Source of the DNA: Armatimonadota bacterium
GTDB lineage: Bacteria > Sysuimicrobiota > Sysuimicrobiia > Sysuimicrobiales > Sysuimicrobiaceae
Length of the DNA: 64,000 nucleotides
NCBI GenBank assembly: GCA_031432545.1
Contig: JAVKGX010000006.1
Coordinates: 1-64,000, forward strand
Direction of reading: 5' to 3'
Below the pieces are notes generated by a model, which was given only the letters and a program-made list of their open reading frames with translations, searched no databases and had not been told where the DNA came from. Positions 17,522-25,259 of the stretch are shown one piece after another. The position numbers were made by a program, and so were the translations under genes. Positions within the stretch are counted from its first letter, which is position 1. The number at the start of each line of letters is the position of its first letter.

Positions 17522-18415
17522 TCACAACTCCAGCAGCGCCCCCCAGAGCAGATCGGCTTCGCTGGCGACGATGTCGGGCAGGCCGATCTCCTCAAGCACG
17601 GTCTGCACGATGAGCGCACCCGCACAGATGACCTCCGCCCGTTGCGGCTGCAGACCGGGCAGTCGGCGCCGCAGCGCCAGCGGCATCGCACACAGTCCGC
17701 GCGCGATCGACGCGAGACGGCTTGCGGGGATGCGGTATCCGTGGACGCGCTGTGGATCGTAAGGATCCAGACCCTGATCGATCGCCGCCAGCGACGTTAC
17801 CGTGCCGCCGACCCCGACCGCCTGGGCGGCACCGGCGAACGTCGAGCGGTGCGGGCGCAGCGCCGCCGACACGGTCCGGCACAGCGCCTCGGCCTCCACG
17901 TCCGCCACCGGATCGCTGCGGCAGAACCGCTCGGTCAGACGCACCGCCCCCAGCGGGAGGCTGACGCGCGAGCGGACGGCCTCACGCGTTCCAAGGACGA
18001 GTTCGGTGCTGCCGCCGCCGACGTCCACCACGAGCGCCGGTTGCGGCAGACCGTCCAGTCCGGCGACCACGCCCCGGAAGGCCAGATCGGCTTCCTGGGT
18101 ACCGGTGAGGACCCTCAGGCAGATGGGGCTGAGGTCACGCTCTAGCGTGGCACGGTTGCGCGCCTCGCGGACGGCGCTCGTGCCGAAGACGACGACCCGC
18201 CTCGCCCCGGCCGCGCGCGCCTGATCGAAAAACTCCCGCACCGCCCGCACGGTGCGTCCGATCGCCTGCGGGGCGAGGATGAGCGCGTCGTCCAGACCCT
18301 CGCCCAGGCGGGTGATCTCCATGCGCCGGAGCACCGGCACGACGCGGCCTCCGGTGATCTCCGCGACGAGCAGACGCACGGAGTGGGTGCCGATGTCGAT
18401 CGCGGCGCGGAGCAC
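17522..18415 (-). CDS. Ppx/GppA-family phosphatase
   Basis: Exopolyphosphatase/guanosine pentaphosphatase-like protein of 297 residues, one ASKHA-fold catalytic module without the extra HD domain of E. coli Ppx. Motifs are AAIDIGTHSVRLLVAE (phosphate 1), VFGTSAVREARN, VVDVGGGSTELVLG (phosphate 2) and VGVGGTVTSLAAID. GTG at 18415 is preferred; longer open frames upstream overlap the anti-sigma gene. The position after an ECF sigma/anti-sigma pair hints at a stress role, but the reaction (polyphosphate or pppGpp) is not settled by sequence. Confidence 0.9.
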   Translation of the reverse strand: MLRAAIDIGTHSVRLLVAEITGGRVVPVLRRMEITRLGEGLDDALILAPQAIGRTVRAVREFFDQARAAGARRVVVFGTSAVREARNRATLERDLSPICLRVLTGTQEADLAFRGVVAGLDGLPQPALVVDVGGGSTELVLGTREAVRSRVSLPLGAVRLTERFCRSDPVADVEAEALCRTVSAALRPHRSTFAGAAQAVGVGGTVTSLAAIDQGLDPYDPQRVHGYRIPASRLASIARGLCAMPLALRRRLPGLQPQRAEVICAGALIVQTVLEEIGLPDIVASEADLLWGALLEL

Positions 18416-18427
18416 GCAGATAGCGTA
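18416..18427 (-). promoter_or_regulatory. Possible leaderless promoter of the Ppx/GppA gene
   Basis: On the minus strand TACGCT (18427-18422) lies 6 bases (atctgc) before the GTG at 18415. The hexamer is weaker than the others in this window and no -35 is visible, so co-transcription with the sigma operon alone is also possible. Confidence 0.4.
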
Positions 18428-18452
18428 GCAGAGGGACCGTGGACCGGGGGGA

Positions 18453-18680
18453 CTACTCCGAAAGCCGGGCGACCAGACGGATGAGGCGGCGGCGTACGAG
18501 TTCGGGGGCGGGTTCGCAGCAGCAGCGCTGCAGGAGCCGCTTGAGGGCACCTTCGAAGCGGTAGTGGCCCAGGCACTCCGGACACACATCGAGGTGGGAG
18601 CGCAACTCGGCGCACACGCCGTCGTCGAGCTCGCCGTCGAGGAAGGCCCACAGCTGGGCTTCGAACTCCTTACAGTCCAA
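18453..18680 (-). CDS. Zinc-finger anti-sigma factor
   Basis: Small anti-sigma factor of 75 residues with an HxxxCxxC zinc motif ([13 protein letters not shown]). The N-terminus (L)[19 protein letters not shown] is the standard anti-sigma opening. There is no membrane segment, so it is cytoplasmic and RsrA-like; extra cysteines in a QRCCCEP run add redox potential. I chose TTG at 18680, which has GAGG upstream and overlaps the end of the sigma gene; GTG at 18707 would add 9 residues. Confidence 0.83.
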   Translation of the reverse strand: MDCKEFEAQLWAFLDGELDDGVCAELRSHLDVCPECLGHYRFEGALKRLLQRCCCEPAPELVRRRLIRLVARLSE

Positions 18681-19332
18681 CGGCCTCGCCCCTCGCTGTG
18701 CTGACACGGTGGTGGTCGCGCACGTAGTCCCACAGCTTGCGCTGCAAAAGCCGGCGCCCGCGGAACAGGCGCGACATCACGGTTCCGACCGGAACGCCGA
18801 GGATGTCGGCGATCTCCTTGTAGGAGAACCCTTGTAGGTCGGCCAGGATCACTGCTCCCCGGAAGTGTTCGGGCAGCGACTCCAGCGCCTCGCGGACTTC
18901 CTGCTCCATCACGTTGTCCAGCAGCTTCTCGGGGTCGCCCACCAAGCGCATCTGCTGGGACTCCTGGACCTTGGAGTACAGGTAGAAGTCCCCGATGTCC
19001 TCGACGTCGGTGGTTTCGGGCTCCCGCGTCGTCTTGCGGTAGCGGTCGATGTGGGCGTTCATCAGGATCCGGAACAGCCAGGCCCGCGCGTTGGTGCCCT
19101 CTTCGAACGTGTGGAACGAGCGCCACGCCTTCAACAGCGTCTCCTGGAGGAGGTCTTCTGCGTCCGCCCGGTTCCGCGTCAGCCGGAGCGCCGCGCCGTA
19201 CAGCGCATCGAGGTGCTCCGAGACGATCGCCTCGAACCGTGCCCGCACGTCGCTCGCGTGCCGGGTCTCAGCCAGCCCGTTCCTCACGTGCCGCTCCTGT
19301 TTGGTGGTCAACGCCGCTTCCTCGCAGTCCAT
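18670..19332 (-). CDS. ECF-family RNA polymerase sigma factor (SigR/SigE-like)
   Basis: Group 4 sigma factor of 220 residues. Region 2 shows [16 protein letters not shown] with [20 protein letters not shown], and region 4 shows [20 protein letters not shown] followed by [20 protein letters not shown]. It fits the ECF12/SigR group partnered with soluble zinc anti-sigmas that respond to thiol oxidative stress. ATG at 19332 with GAGG upstream is chosen over TTG at 19362. A long structured leader and an extended -10 promoter lie upstream. Confidence 0.92.
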   Translation of the reverse strand: MDCEEAALTTKQERHVRNGLAETRHASDVRARFEAIVSEHLDALYGAALRLTRNRADAEDLLQETLLKAWRSFHTFEEGTNARAWLFRILMNAHIDRYRKTTREPETTDVEDIGDFYLYSKVQESQQMRLVGDPEKLLDNVMEQEVREALESLPEHFRGAVILADLQGFSYKEIADILGVPVGTVMSRLFRGRRLLQRKLWDYVRDHHRVSTARGEAVGL

Positions 19333-19386
19333 TCCCGCCTCGCAGCGCCGATCTGCCCCCAACCCGGAGGCCGACCGTGCCGAAAG

Positions 19387-19480
19387 GGAACAGGGCCCTC
19401 CTGGTCATCGCATCGTTTGGGGGCTTCACCCCGCGCCCACTCGGTCGGGCACGACCCGCGTCCCAGGAAAACCCTGTTCC
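19387..19480 (-). promoter_or_regulatory. Structured 5' leader of the sigma-factor operon
   Basis: In the minus-strand transcript GGAACAGGG (19480-19472) pairs perfectly with CCCTGTTCC (19395-19387). Inside, CCTGG (19467-19463) pairs with CCAGG (19404-19400), and smaller hairpins include GGTCG-TGCC-CGACC and GGGG-TGAAG-CCCC. The enclosed domain is about 75 bases. I do not recognise it as a known riboswitch class. Confidence 0.5.
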
Positions 19481-19508
19481 GGAGGTGCGATCCCTGTTTT
19501 TCGCTTCC

Positions 19509-19517
19509 ATTATAGCA
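19509..19517 (-). promoter_or_regulatory. Extended -10 promoter for the sigma-factor operon
   Basis: TGCTATAAT on the minus strand (19517-19509) is a perfect extended -10 box (TGnTATAAT). No good -35 is present, as is usual with extended -10 promoters. Transcription would start near 19502, giving a leader of about 170 bases before the ATG at 19332. Confidence 0.65.
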
Positions 19518-19569
19518 TCCCCCGTCACCCCCGATCGGGTGCACAGACCGGACGGGGCAGCCCGGGGCT

Positions 19570-20025
19570 TCAGGCGCGCGGAGCAACGGTGCGGTCGGGC
19601 GTGCGCGGCATCGACAGCGGATGTTCGGGCAGCAGGTCGGCCAGCGTGGTGCTGCGCAGCACCTGGTCGGTGGCTTCCTTGATCCGCAACCAAAGCGGCC
19701 GCAACCCGCAGCCGGGTGCGTAGATGCAGTTGGGATCGTCGGTGTCCACGCACTCCCACGGCGACGTCGTGCCCTCGAGCACCAGGAAGACCTCGTCGAG
19801 CCGGATCGCCTCGGCGGGTCGGGCGAGGAGGTGGCCGCCGTGCGGGCCGCGCTTGCTGACCACGAATCCGGCCCGGCGGAGGGTGCCCAGCAGCTGGTTG
19901 AGATAAGGCTCGGGCAGACCCTGGCGGCGCCCGATGTCGCGCGTCTGGACGGGTCCGCGGTGGCCGAACATGGCCAGATCGATGAGGGCCCGGATGCCGT
20001 ACTCGGCGCGCGTGGAGATTCTCAT
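19570..20025 (-). CDS. Rrf2-family transcriptional regulator with C-x7-C-x5-C
   Basis: Rrf2/IscR-type winged-helix regulator, 151 residues. The HTH lies in residues 1-65 (RISTRAEYGIRALIDLAMFG, GLPEPYLNQLLGTLRRAGFV, SKRGPHGGHLL). Three cysteines, C92, C100 and C106, have spacing C-x7-C-x5-C, like RirA rather than CymR, so it may bind an Fe-S cluster. It is the last gene of the sulfur operon; its ATG overlaps the JAMM protease stop (ATGA). It likely regulates cysteine or Fe-S metabolism (inference). Confidence 0.9.
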   Translation of the reverse strand: MRISTRAEYGIRALIDLAMFGHRGPVQTRDIGRRQGLPEPYLNQLLGTLRRAGFVVSKRGPHGGHLLARPAEAIRLDEVFLVLEGTTSPWECVDTDDPNCIYAPGCGLRPLWLRIKEATDQVLRSTTLADLLPEHPLSMPRTPDRTVAPRA

Positions 20026-20414
20026 CGGATCACCAGTTCCACGTCCTCCACCCGGCCGTCGGCGATGCGGTAGGCACGGACGTCGGGCTCGGCAGCGGCC
20101 AGCGAAACGATGACGTAGGCCACATCCGGGTAGTAGGCACGCGCGACGTCGGTCCGGGACGGCACCGCGGGGGAGGCGGGGTGCGAGTGGTAGATGCCCA
20201 CCAGGTTCAGGCCCTGAGCTTCCATGCGGGGGATCTCCAGCAGCTCCCGAGGATCCATTCGGTAGGTGAGGGGGCTGCGGTCGACGTTGGTGCCGCGGAA
20301 GACGCGCTCGACCCGCCCCTCGCGACCGAACAGCAGGCCACAGCACTCGTTGGGCGCCTCCTGCCGGGCGTGCGCCACCATCTCCACCACCTGCCGGGAG
20401 GTCAGCGTCAGCAT
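20022..20414 (-). CDS. mec: JAMM/Mov34 metalloprotease (Mec-like, CysO-cysteine processing)
   Basis: Zinc JAMM peptidase of 130 residues. The full motif is present: Glu23, H76-S-H78, then S86 and D89 (HxH-x7-S-x2-D). Mec of Mycobacterium tuberculosis releases cysteine from the CysO-cysteine adduct made by CysM. Here mec shares the operon with cysM and a CysO-like carrier, so the same role is expected. ATG at 20414 follows a purine-rich GGAGGGGAGAAGGGGG tract; an upstream in-frame ATG at 20435 overlaps that tract and is less likely. Confidence 0.9.
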   Translation of the reverse strand: MLTLTSRQVVEMVAHARQEAPNECCGLLFGREGRVERVFRGTNVDRSPLTYRMDPRELLEIPRMEAQGLNLVGIYHSHPASPAVPSRTDVARAYYPDVAYVIVSLAAAEPDVRAYRIADGRVEDVELVIR

Positions 20415-20494
20415 CCCCCTTCTCCCCTCCAGCATAGCAGACCGGGGGCCGCCCTCGGGGTCAGGGAGCCAGCCCGCCCGAGCCCATCACGCCG

Positions 20495-21436
20495 TCAGGT
20501 GACGTCCCTCCACAGCGCGGTGCTGAGGTACCTGTCCCCGCCGTCGGGGGCGAGGGCTACGATCACCCCCGAGGGGATCTCGCGTGCCACGCGCAGCGCG
20601 ACCTCGACGGCGGCGCCGGTCGAGGGGCCGACGAACAGCCCCTCCTGCCTCGCGAGCGTGCGCGCCATCCGGTACGCCGACTCCGTGTCCACACCGACCT
20701 TGCGGTGGTGGACCGACGGGTCGTAGATGCCGGGCCGGATCGACGTCGCGATGTGTTTGAGTCCCTCGATGCCGTGCAGGGGATCGTCGGGCTCGACCGC
20801 GATCACCTCGACGGCGTCCGAGAACTCCCGCAGCCTGCGGCCGACCCCGACCACGGTACCGGTCGTGCCCAGCGTGGCGACGAAGTGCGTGATGCGGCCC
20901 TCGGTCTGCGCGATGATCTCCGGGCCGGTGGTGTCGTAGTGGGCCCGCCAGTTCGACGGGTTGTTGTACTGGTCCGGCTTGAAGTACCGGTCGGGATCCC
21001 GCGCGTGGATCTCGCGCGCCAGGAGGATCGCCCCGTCGGATCCTTCCAGCGGGTCGGAACAGACGATTTCCGCGCCGTAGGCGCGGATGATCCGCTTGCG
21101 CTCCTCGCTCGCGTTCGCCGGCATCACCAGGGTCACACGGTAGCCGCGGGCCGCCCCGATCATCGCATAGGCGATGCCGGCGTTGCCTGATGTCGAGTCG
21201 AGGAGGACCTTGTCCGGCGTCAGCCGGCCGTCGCGCTCGGCGTCCTCGATCATCCGCAGTACCGGCCTGTCCTTGACCGAGCCGCCTGGGTTGAACCACT
21301 CGGCCTTCACGTAGACCTCGACGGCTTCCGGCAGGCCTTGCTTCAGCCGACGCAGGCGCAGCAACGGCGTGTTGCCGATCCGATGCAGGATCTCCTCGCC
21401 GATCGGCGGTCTGCGGAGTTCGAAGCGGTACGCCAT
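20495..21436 (-). CDS. cysM: Cysteine synthase CysM-type (O-phosphoserine/CysO-dependent)
   Basis: PLP enzyme of 313 residues in the OASS fold. The PLP lysine is in NPGGSVKDRP, the substrate loop is STSGNAGIAYAM, and GTTGTVVGVGRRL binds the phosphate. It resembles mycobacterial CysM (EEILHRIGNTPLLRL at the start and YNNPSNWRAHYDTTGPEI), which uses O-phosphoserine and CysO thiocarboxylate instead of sulfide. Its operon neighbours are a SerK-like gene, a CysO-like gene and a JAMM protease, all of which support that route. Confidence 0.92.
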   Translation of the reverse strand: MAYRFELRRPPIGEEILHRIGNTPLLRLRRLKQGLPEAVEVYVKAEWFNPGGSVKDRPVLRMIEDAERDGRLTPDKVLLDSTSGNAGIAYAMIGAARGYRVTLVMPANASEERKRIIRAYGAEIVCSDPLEGSDGAILLAREIHARDPDRYFKPDQYNNPSNWRAHYDTTGPEIIAQTEGRITHFVATLGTTGTVVGVGRRLREFSDAVEVIAVEPDDPLHGIEGLKHIATSIRPGIYDPSVHHRKVGVDTESAYRMARTLARQEGLFVGPSTGAAVEVALRVAREIPSGVIVALAPDGGDRYLSTALWRDVT

Positions 21437-21481
21437 AGGGATCGTCGGGCTCGCGCGGCCTCCGGTCCGCGCCGCGGATTC

Positions 21482-22303
21482 TCACTCGTCGAACAGGAAC
21501 GTGGGCTCCGCGTAGTAGCGGACCCGGCCCTCGAGGAGCTGGGCACCGATCCAGCCGTGCATCCACGCCGTCTTGGCCTCCGCCGGTTCCGGGTCGGTCA
21601 GCCGTCCCAGCGGCAGGTTCACCCGCAGCGCGCGGCCGGGGATCACGTGCCGGGTGATACCCGTCGGCAGCTTCGCATTGTCCTGCGCGATGCGAATGAT
21701 CTCCGTCTTGTCGAACGGCGGGAAGGCGACGAGCAACCCCACGGAGCCGTACTCGGCAGCGAGCGCTTGCGGGTCGGCTGCGGTCACGCGGTGGATGCGC
21801 GCGACACCGCGGTAGACGCCGACCAGACGGGCGAGCCTGTCGGCGTCCTGCTCCAAAGTCGCAGCGCGGGGCACCTCCAGCGCGCGCCCTCCGATCGCGA
21901 CGTAGGCCAGGATGTCGCGCTTGTCCAGCCGATCGGCCGCAGCTTCCGGAGTGGTCCACGCCAGCGGCATGCCCAGCGCGTCCTCGAAACGGCGGGCGGC
22001 GTCCGGCAGCGGTTCGGTGAGGAGGTGACGCCACGTAGACAGACAGACGGCGGGATCCTCGTACTCGACAACCTGCACGAGGACGTGGGGCACCCCCAGG
22101 GCGATCAGCGCCGAGGTGCGGTTCGCGCCGTCGAGGACCACCGCACGCCCCTCGTCAGTCAGCGCGGCCACGGGAGGGTTCTTGAGCACTCCTTCCCATT
22201 GCAGGCGGCGGGCGAGGCGTTCGACACGCTCGGGGTCGCACTCCTCGTGCAGCAGCACCCGGCCAACCGGCACGAACCGCAGATCGGGGACTGCGCCCGT
22301 CAA
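21482..22303 (-). CDS. ParB/Srx-fold protein, probable free-serine kinase (SerK/SbnI-like)
   Basis: Protein of 273 residues with an N-terminal ParB/sulfiredoxin-like domain: LLHEECDPERVERLARRL and the nucleotide-loop motif VVLDGANRTSALIALG (D58-G-A-N-R62). A C-terminal signature GITRHVIPGRALRVNLPLG resembles the TRHVLP segment I recall from archaeal SerK and staphylococcal SbnI, which phosphorylate free L-serine. In an operon with cysM, making O-phosphoserine is the obvious role. It is not a plasmid ParB: no HTH follows. The TTG start overlaps the upstream stop (TTGA). Confidence 0.75.
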   Translation of the reverse strand: MTGAVPDLRFVPVGRVLLHEECDPERVERLARRLQWEGVLKNPPVAALTDEGRAVVLDGANRTSALIALGVPHVLVQVVEYEDPAVCLSTWRHLLTEPLPDAARRFEDALGMPLAWTTPEAAADRLDKRDILAYVAIGGRALEVPRAATLEQDADRLARLVGVYRGVARIHRVTAADPQALAAEYGSVGLLVAFPPFDKTEIIRIAQDNAKLPTGITRHVIPGRALRVNLPLGRLTDPEPAEAKTAWMHGWIGAQLLEGRVRYYAEPTFLFDE

Positions 22304-23703
22304 GGCACCACCCGCTGGCTGAGGAAGTCGATGACGTCGATCTTGGTGACGATGCCGCGCACGGCCCCGCCCTCGGTCACGATGACGGCGTTCGTCGTCA
22401 GGAACAGCTCGGCCAGGTCCTCGATCGCGGTGTCCGGCGGCACCGTCACCGCGGCCGGATCGGTGACCGGACGGATGGCGTCGTTGGGCCCGTAGGCGCC
22501 TTCGAGCAGCGCATTCAGCAGGTCCACCTCACTGATCATCCCCACGAGCCGGCCGCCTTCGAGCACGGGCAACTGGGAGACGTCGCGCTGCTTCATCTTC
22601 GCGATCACCGAGGCGATCGTGTCGGTAGGTTCGGCGCAGATCAACTCCCCGCCCTTGGTGCGCAGCAGGTCCTCTACCGTTCCCACCTGGGACGCAAGGA
22701 AGCCATTCTCCCGCATCCACTCATCGGAGAAAACCTTCGAGAGGTAGCGGGATCCGGAGTCCGGGAGGACCACCACGACGCGCTTGCCCTCGCCGTGGTC
22801 CGGCAGCGAGCGCAAATAGCGCAGCGCTCCCGCCATCGCCGACCCGCTGCTCCCCCCGCAGAACAGACCCTCCTCGCGCACCAGCCGGCGCGTCATCAGG
22901 AACGACTCACGGTCGGTGACCTGGACGACCTCGTCGACGACGGAGAAGTCCATCGTCCCCGGCAGGAAGTCCTCGCCGATCCCCTCGACCTTGTACGTGT
23001 GGGCTTGGCCGAGCCGGCCGGTGCGGAAATATTCAGTGTACAGCGACCCGACGGGATCGACGCCGATGACTTTGACCGACGGGTTGCGCTCCTTCAGGTA
23101 GCGTCCGACCCCTGTGATCGTCCCGCCAGTCCCCATGCCGATCACGACGACGTCCACGCGCCCACCGCTCTGCTGCCAGATCTCCGGCCCGGTGGTCTCG
23201 TAGTGGGCACGCGGGTTGGCTGGATTGTGGTACTGGTCGGCGTAGAAGGCGTTGGGGGTTTCTTGGGCCAGGCGACGGCTGACGCTGTAGTACGAGCGTG
23301 GATCGTCGGGTGCCACGGCGGTCGGCGTGATGACGACCCGCGCACCGAACGCCCGCAGCAGCTGGATCTTCTCCTGGCTCATCTTGTCGGGCATCACGAA
23401 GATCGTGCGGTAACCGCGCAGCGCGGCCGCGATGGCCAGCCCGACCCCCGTGTTCCCCGAGGTGGCCTCGACGACCACCCCACCGGGTTGGAGCCGACCG
23501 GTCCGTTCGGCCTGCTCGACGATCGCGATCCCGATCCGGTCCTTCACCGAGCCGCCTGGGTTCAGAAACTCACACTTGGCGACGACGTCGGCGCGGATCC
23601 CGTGCGTGACGCGGTGCAGCCGCACCAGGGGCGTGTTCCCGACGACGTCGAGGATCGAGTCGTAGATCTGCTCGTGCAGGAGTTGCGGTGGTGAGACGCT
23701 CAT
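22300..23703 (-). CDS. cbs: Cystathionine beta-synthase with tandem CBS domains
   Basis: PLP enzyme of 467 residues condensing serine (or an activated serine) with homocysteine to give cystathionine. The catalytic part (1-330) carries NPGGSVKDRIG with the PLP lysine, EATSGNTGVGLAIA and GMGTGGTITGVGRYLK. Two CBS domains follow (about 335-460), DTIASVIAKMKQRDVSQLPV and TAIEDLAELFLTTNAVIV, which bind adenosyl ligands in relatives. No heme-binding N-terminus is present, as in mycobacterial Cbs. It overlaps cysO (ATGA) and the SerK-like gene. Confidence 0.93.
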   Translation of the reverse strand: MSVSPPQLLHEQIYDSILDVVGNTPLVRLHRVTHGIRADVVAKCEFLNPGGSVKDRIGIAIVEQAERTGRLQPGGVVVEATSGNTGVGLAIAAALRGYRTIFVMPDKMSQEKIQLLRAFGARVVITPTAVAPDDPRSYYSVSRRLAQETPNAFYADQYHNPANPRAHYETTGPEIWQQSGGRVDVVVIGMGTGGTITGVGRYLKERNPSVKVIGVDPVGSLYTEYFRTGRLGQAHTYKVEGIGEDFLPGTMDFSVVDEVVQVTDRESFLMTRRLVREEGLFCGGSSGSAMAGALRYLRSLPDHGEGKRVVVVLPDSGSRYLSKVFSDEWMRENGFLASQVGTVEDLLRTKGGELICAEPTDTIASVIAKMKQRDVSQLPVLEGGRLVGMISEVDLLNALLEGAYGPNDAIRPVTDPAAVTVPPDTAIEDLAELFLTTNAVIVTEGGAVRGIVTKIDVIDFLSQRVVP

Positions 23704-24002
23704 GGCAGCACCCCGACCGGCGGCCGCCGAGCCCCGCCCGCCATCGCCGGGATGATCGAGACCTCGTCGCCTTCGGCGACTTGTGTCTCGCGCCCCTGTA
23801 GGGTGCGGATCTCGTTGCCGTTGACGAAGACGTTGATGAACGACTTGATCTCACCGGTTTCGTCGCACAGCTGCGCGCGCAGGCCGGGGAACTGCCGGTC
23901 CAGGGCCGCCACTACGTCGTCGACGGTCCCCGCAGGCACTTCCACCCTCGCCTGGCCTTGGGTCAGGCGTCGCAAGGGCGTCGGGAGGTATACGGTTGCC
24001 AT
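23700..24002 (-). CDS. cysO: MoaD/ThiS-family sulfur carrier (CysO-like) with C-terminal tail
   Basis: Ubiquitin-fold sulfur carrier of 100 residues. The fold's last strand ends EVSIIPAMAGG, but 10 residues follow (ARRPPVGVLP), so the diglycine is not terminal. Carriers need a free C-terminal Gly-Gly for adenylation and thiocarboxylation; the JAMM protease in this operon could remove the tail, as QbsD does for QbsE. The ATG at 24002 has GGAGG 6 bases upstream. The gene lies 17 bases after the cystathionine synthase gene and overlaps cbs by 4. Confidence 0.9.
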   Translation of the reverse strand: MATVYLPTPLRRLTQGQARVEVPAGTVDDVVAALDRQFPGLRAQLCDETGEIKSFINVFVNGNEIRTLQGRETQVAEGDEVSIIPAMAGGARRPPVGVLP

Positions 24003-24019
24003 CTTCGACCTCCGCTCGG

Positions 24020-25159
24020 TCACTTTAGGGCTTGTGCCAGGTCCTCCACGAGGTCGTCGGGGTGTTCGATGCCCACCGACAGGCGGATCAGTCCGGGGTC
24101 GACCTGCAGCGGGGATCCGCTCAGCGACGCGTGGGTCATGCTCGCCGGGTGGTCCAGCAGGCTCTCCACGCCCCCGAGGCTTTCGGCCAGCAAAAACAGC
24201 CTCGTGCGCGACGCCACGCGCCGCGCGGCCTCCTCGCCCCCTCGCACGACGAACGACACCATCCCGCCGAACCCGCGCATCTGGCGCGCGGCCAGCGCGT
24301 GGCCCGGGTGGTCGGGCAGCCCCGGATAGTGCACGCGCTCGACGCGCGGGTGCTCGACGAGGAAGTTCGCGACGCGCGCGGCGTTGCGCTGGTGCTGTTC
24401 CATCCGTGCGGCCAGGGTGCGGATGCCCCGCAGGACCAGCCAGCAGTCAAACGGCCCGGGCACGGCCCCGACAGCGTTCTGGTGGAACCGCAGGCTCTGG
24501 GCGATCCGATCGTCGTCGGTGACGACGGCCCCCCCGACGACGTCGGAGTGACCCCCCAGGTACTTCGTCGTGGAGTGCACGACGACGTCGGCGCCCAATC
24601 GCAGCGGCTGCTGGAGGTACGGAGACGCGAAGGTGTTGTCCACGACCGTGCGTGCGCCGCGACGGCGCGCCATCTCGGACAGCGCCGCGATGTCGAGGAT
24701 CTTGAGGTAGGGATTGGTGGGGGTCTCGATCACGACCATCTTGGTTTTGGGGCGGAACGCCCGCTCGGTCGCATCCAGGTCCGTCATCGGCACGAAGTCG
24801 CAGTCGATGCCGTACCGCCGCAGCACCCGAACGAACAGGCGAAACGTACCGCCGTACACGTCGTCGGGCAGCAGCACGTGATCACCCGGATCCAGCAGGT
24901 AGGCGACGGTCGTGATGGCCGCCATCCCGGATGCGAAGGCCAGGCCGTGGCGCGCCTCCTCCAACGAGGCGAGGGCGGTCTCCAGTGCGGTCCGGGTCGG
25001 GTTTGCGGTGCGGGCGTACTCGTAGCCCGTGTGCTCGGCGGGCGCCCGCTGGCGGAACGTGCTGGTCGCGAAGATGGGGACCGTCACGGCACCGGTGACC
25101 GGCTCCGGCTCCTGGCCGTCGTGGATCGCGCGCGTCTCAAAGCGGTGGCGGCGGCTCAT
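24020..25159 (-). CDS. Cystathionine gamma-synthase/gamma-lyase (Cys/Met metabolism PLP enzyme)
   Basis: PLP enzyme of 379 residues of the trans-sulfuration family. It begins HRFETRAIHDGQEPEPVTGA, has PIFATSTFRQ, the PLP lysine in VVHSTTKYLGGHSDVVGG and ends with HASLSGSPLQVDPGLIRLSV. Lyase and synthase forms cannot be separated safely by eye; with cbs alongside, gamma-lyase (cystathionine to cysteine) is favoured. First gene of the sulfur operon. Confidence 0.9.
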   Translation of the reverse strand: MSRRHRFETRAIHDGQEPEPVTGAVTVPIFATSTFRQRAPAEHTGYEYARTANPTRTALETALASLEEARHGLAFASGMAAITTVAYLLDPGDHVLLPDDVYGGTFRLFVRVLRRYGIDCDFVPMTDLDATERAFRPKTKMVVIETPTNPYLKILDIAALSEMARRRGARTVVDNTFASPYLQQPLRLGADVVVHSTTKYLGGHSDVVGGAVVTDDDRIAQSLRFHQNAVGAVPGPFDCWLVLRGIRTLAARMEQHQRNAARVANFLVEHPRVERVHYPGLPDHPGHALAARQMRGFGGMVSFVVRGGEEAARRVASRTRLFLLAESLGGVESLLDHPASMTHASLSGSPLQVDPGLIRLSVGIEHPDDLVEDLAQALK

Positions 25160-25174
25160 CTCGGCAGCAGTCTA
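25160..25174 (-). promoter_or_regulatory. Near-leaderless promoter of the sulfur operon
   Basis: TAGACT on the minus strand (25174-25169) lies 9 bases before the ATG at 25159, giving a predicted leader of only 2-3 bases. No SAM or T-box leader fits in this space. Confidence 0.45.
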
Positions 25175-25234
25175 TCACGGGGCGACCCGCATCGTCCGTC
25201 TGCTTACGGGTCAGAGCGCCAGGGCGACCCCCGT

Positions 25235-25252
25235 CGGGTCCCCTGCGACCCG
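25235..25252 (-). terminator. Hairpin downstream of lipB
   Basis: CGGGTC (25235-25240) and GACCCG (25247-25252) form a 6-bp stem just after the lipB stop. There is no T run, so termination is uncertain. Confidence 0.3.
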
Positions 25253-25259
25253 AAGTCGA

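Noticed and set aside
15559-17613. A 684-codon plus-strand open frame opposite the efflux adaptor and padR
   Set aside because: Repetitive shadow of the adaptor's coiled-coil coding strand; both real genes on the minus strand have clear domains and operon spacing.
21482-22303. A chromosomal or plasmid partition ParB
   Set aside because: No HTH or CTP-box typical of ParB, no ParA nearby; lies in a cysteine operon and shares a TRHVIP-type segment with free-serine kinases.
25160-25259. A SAM riboswitch or T-box before the sulfur operon
   Set aside because: The -10 box leaves a leader of only a few bases, and the hairpin at 25235-25252 lies upstream of it.
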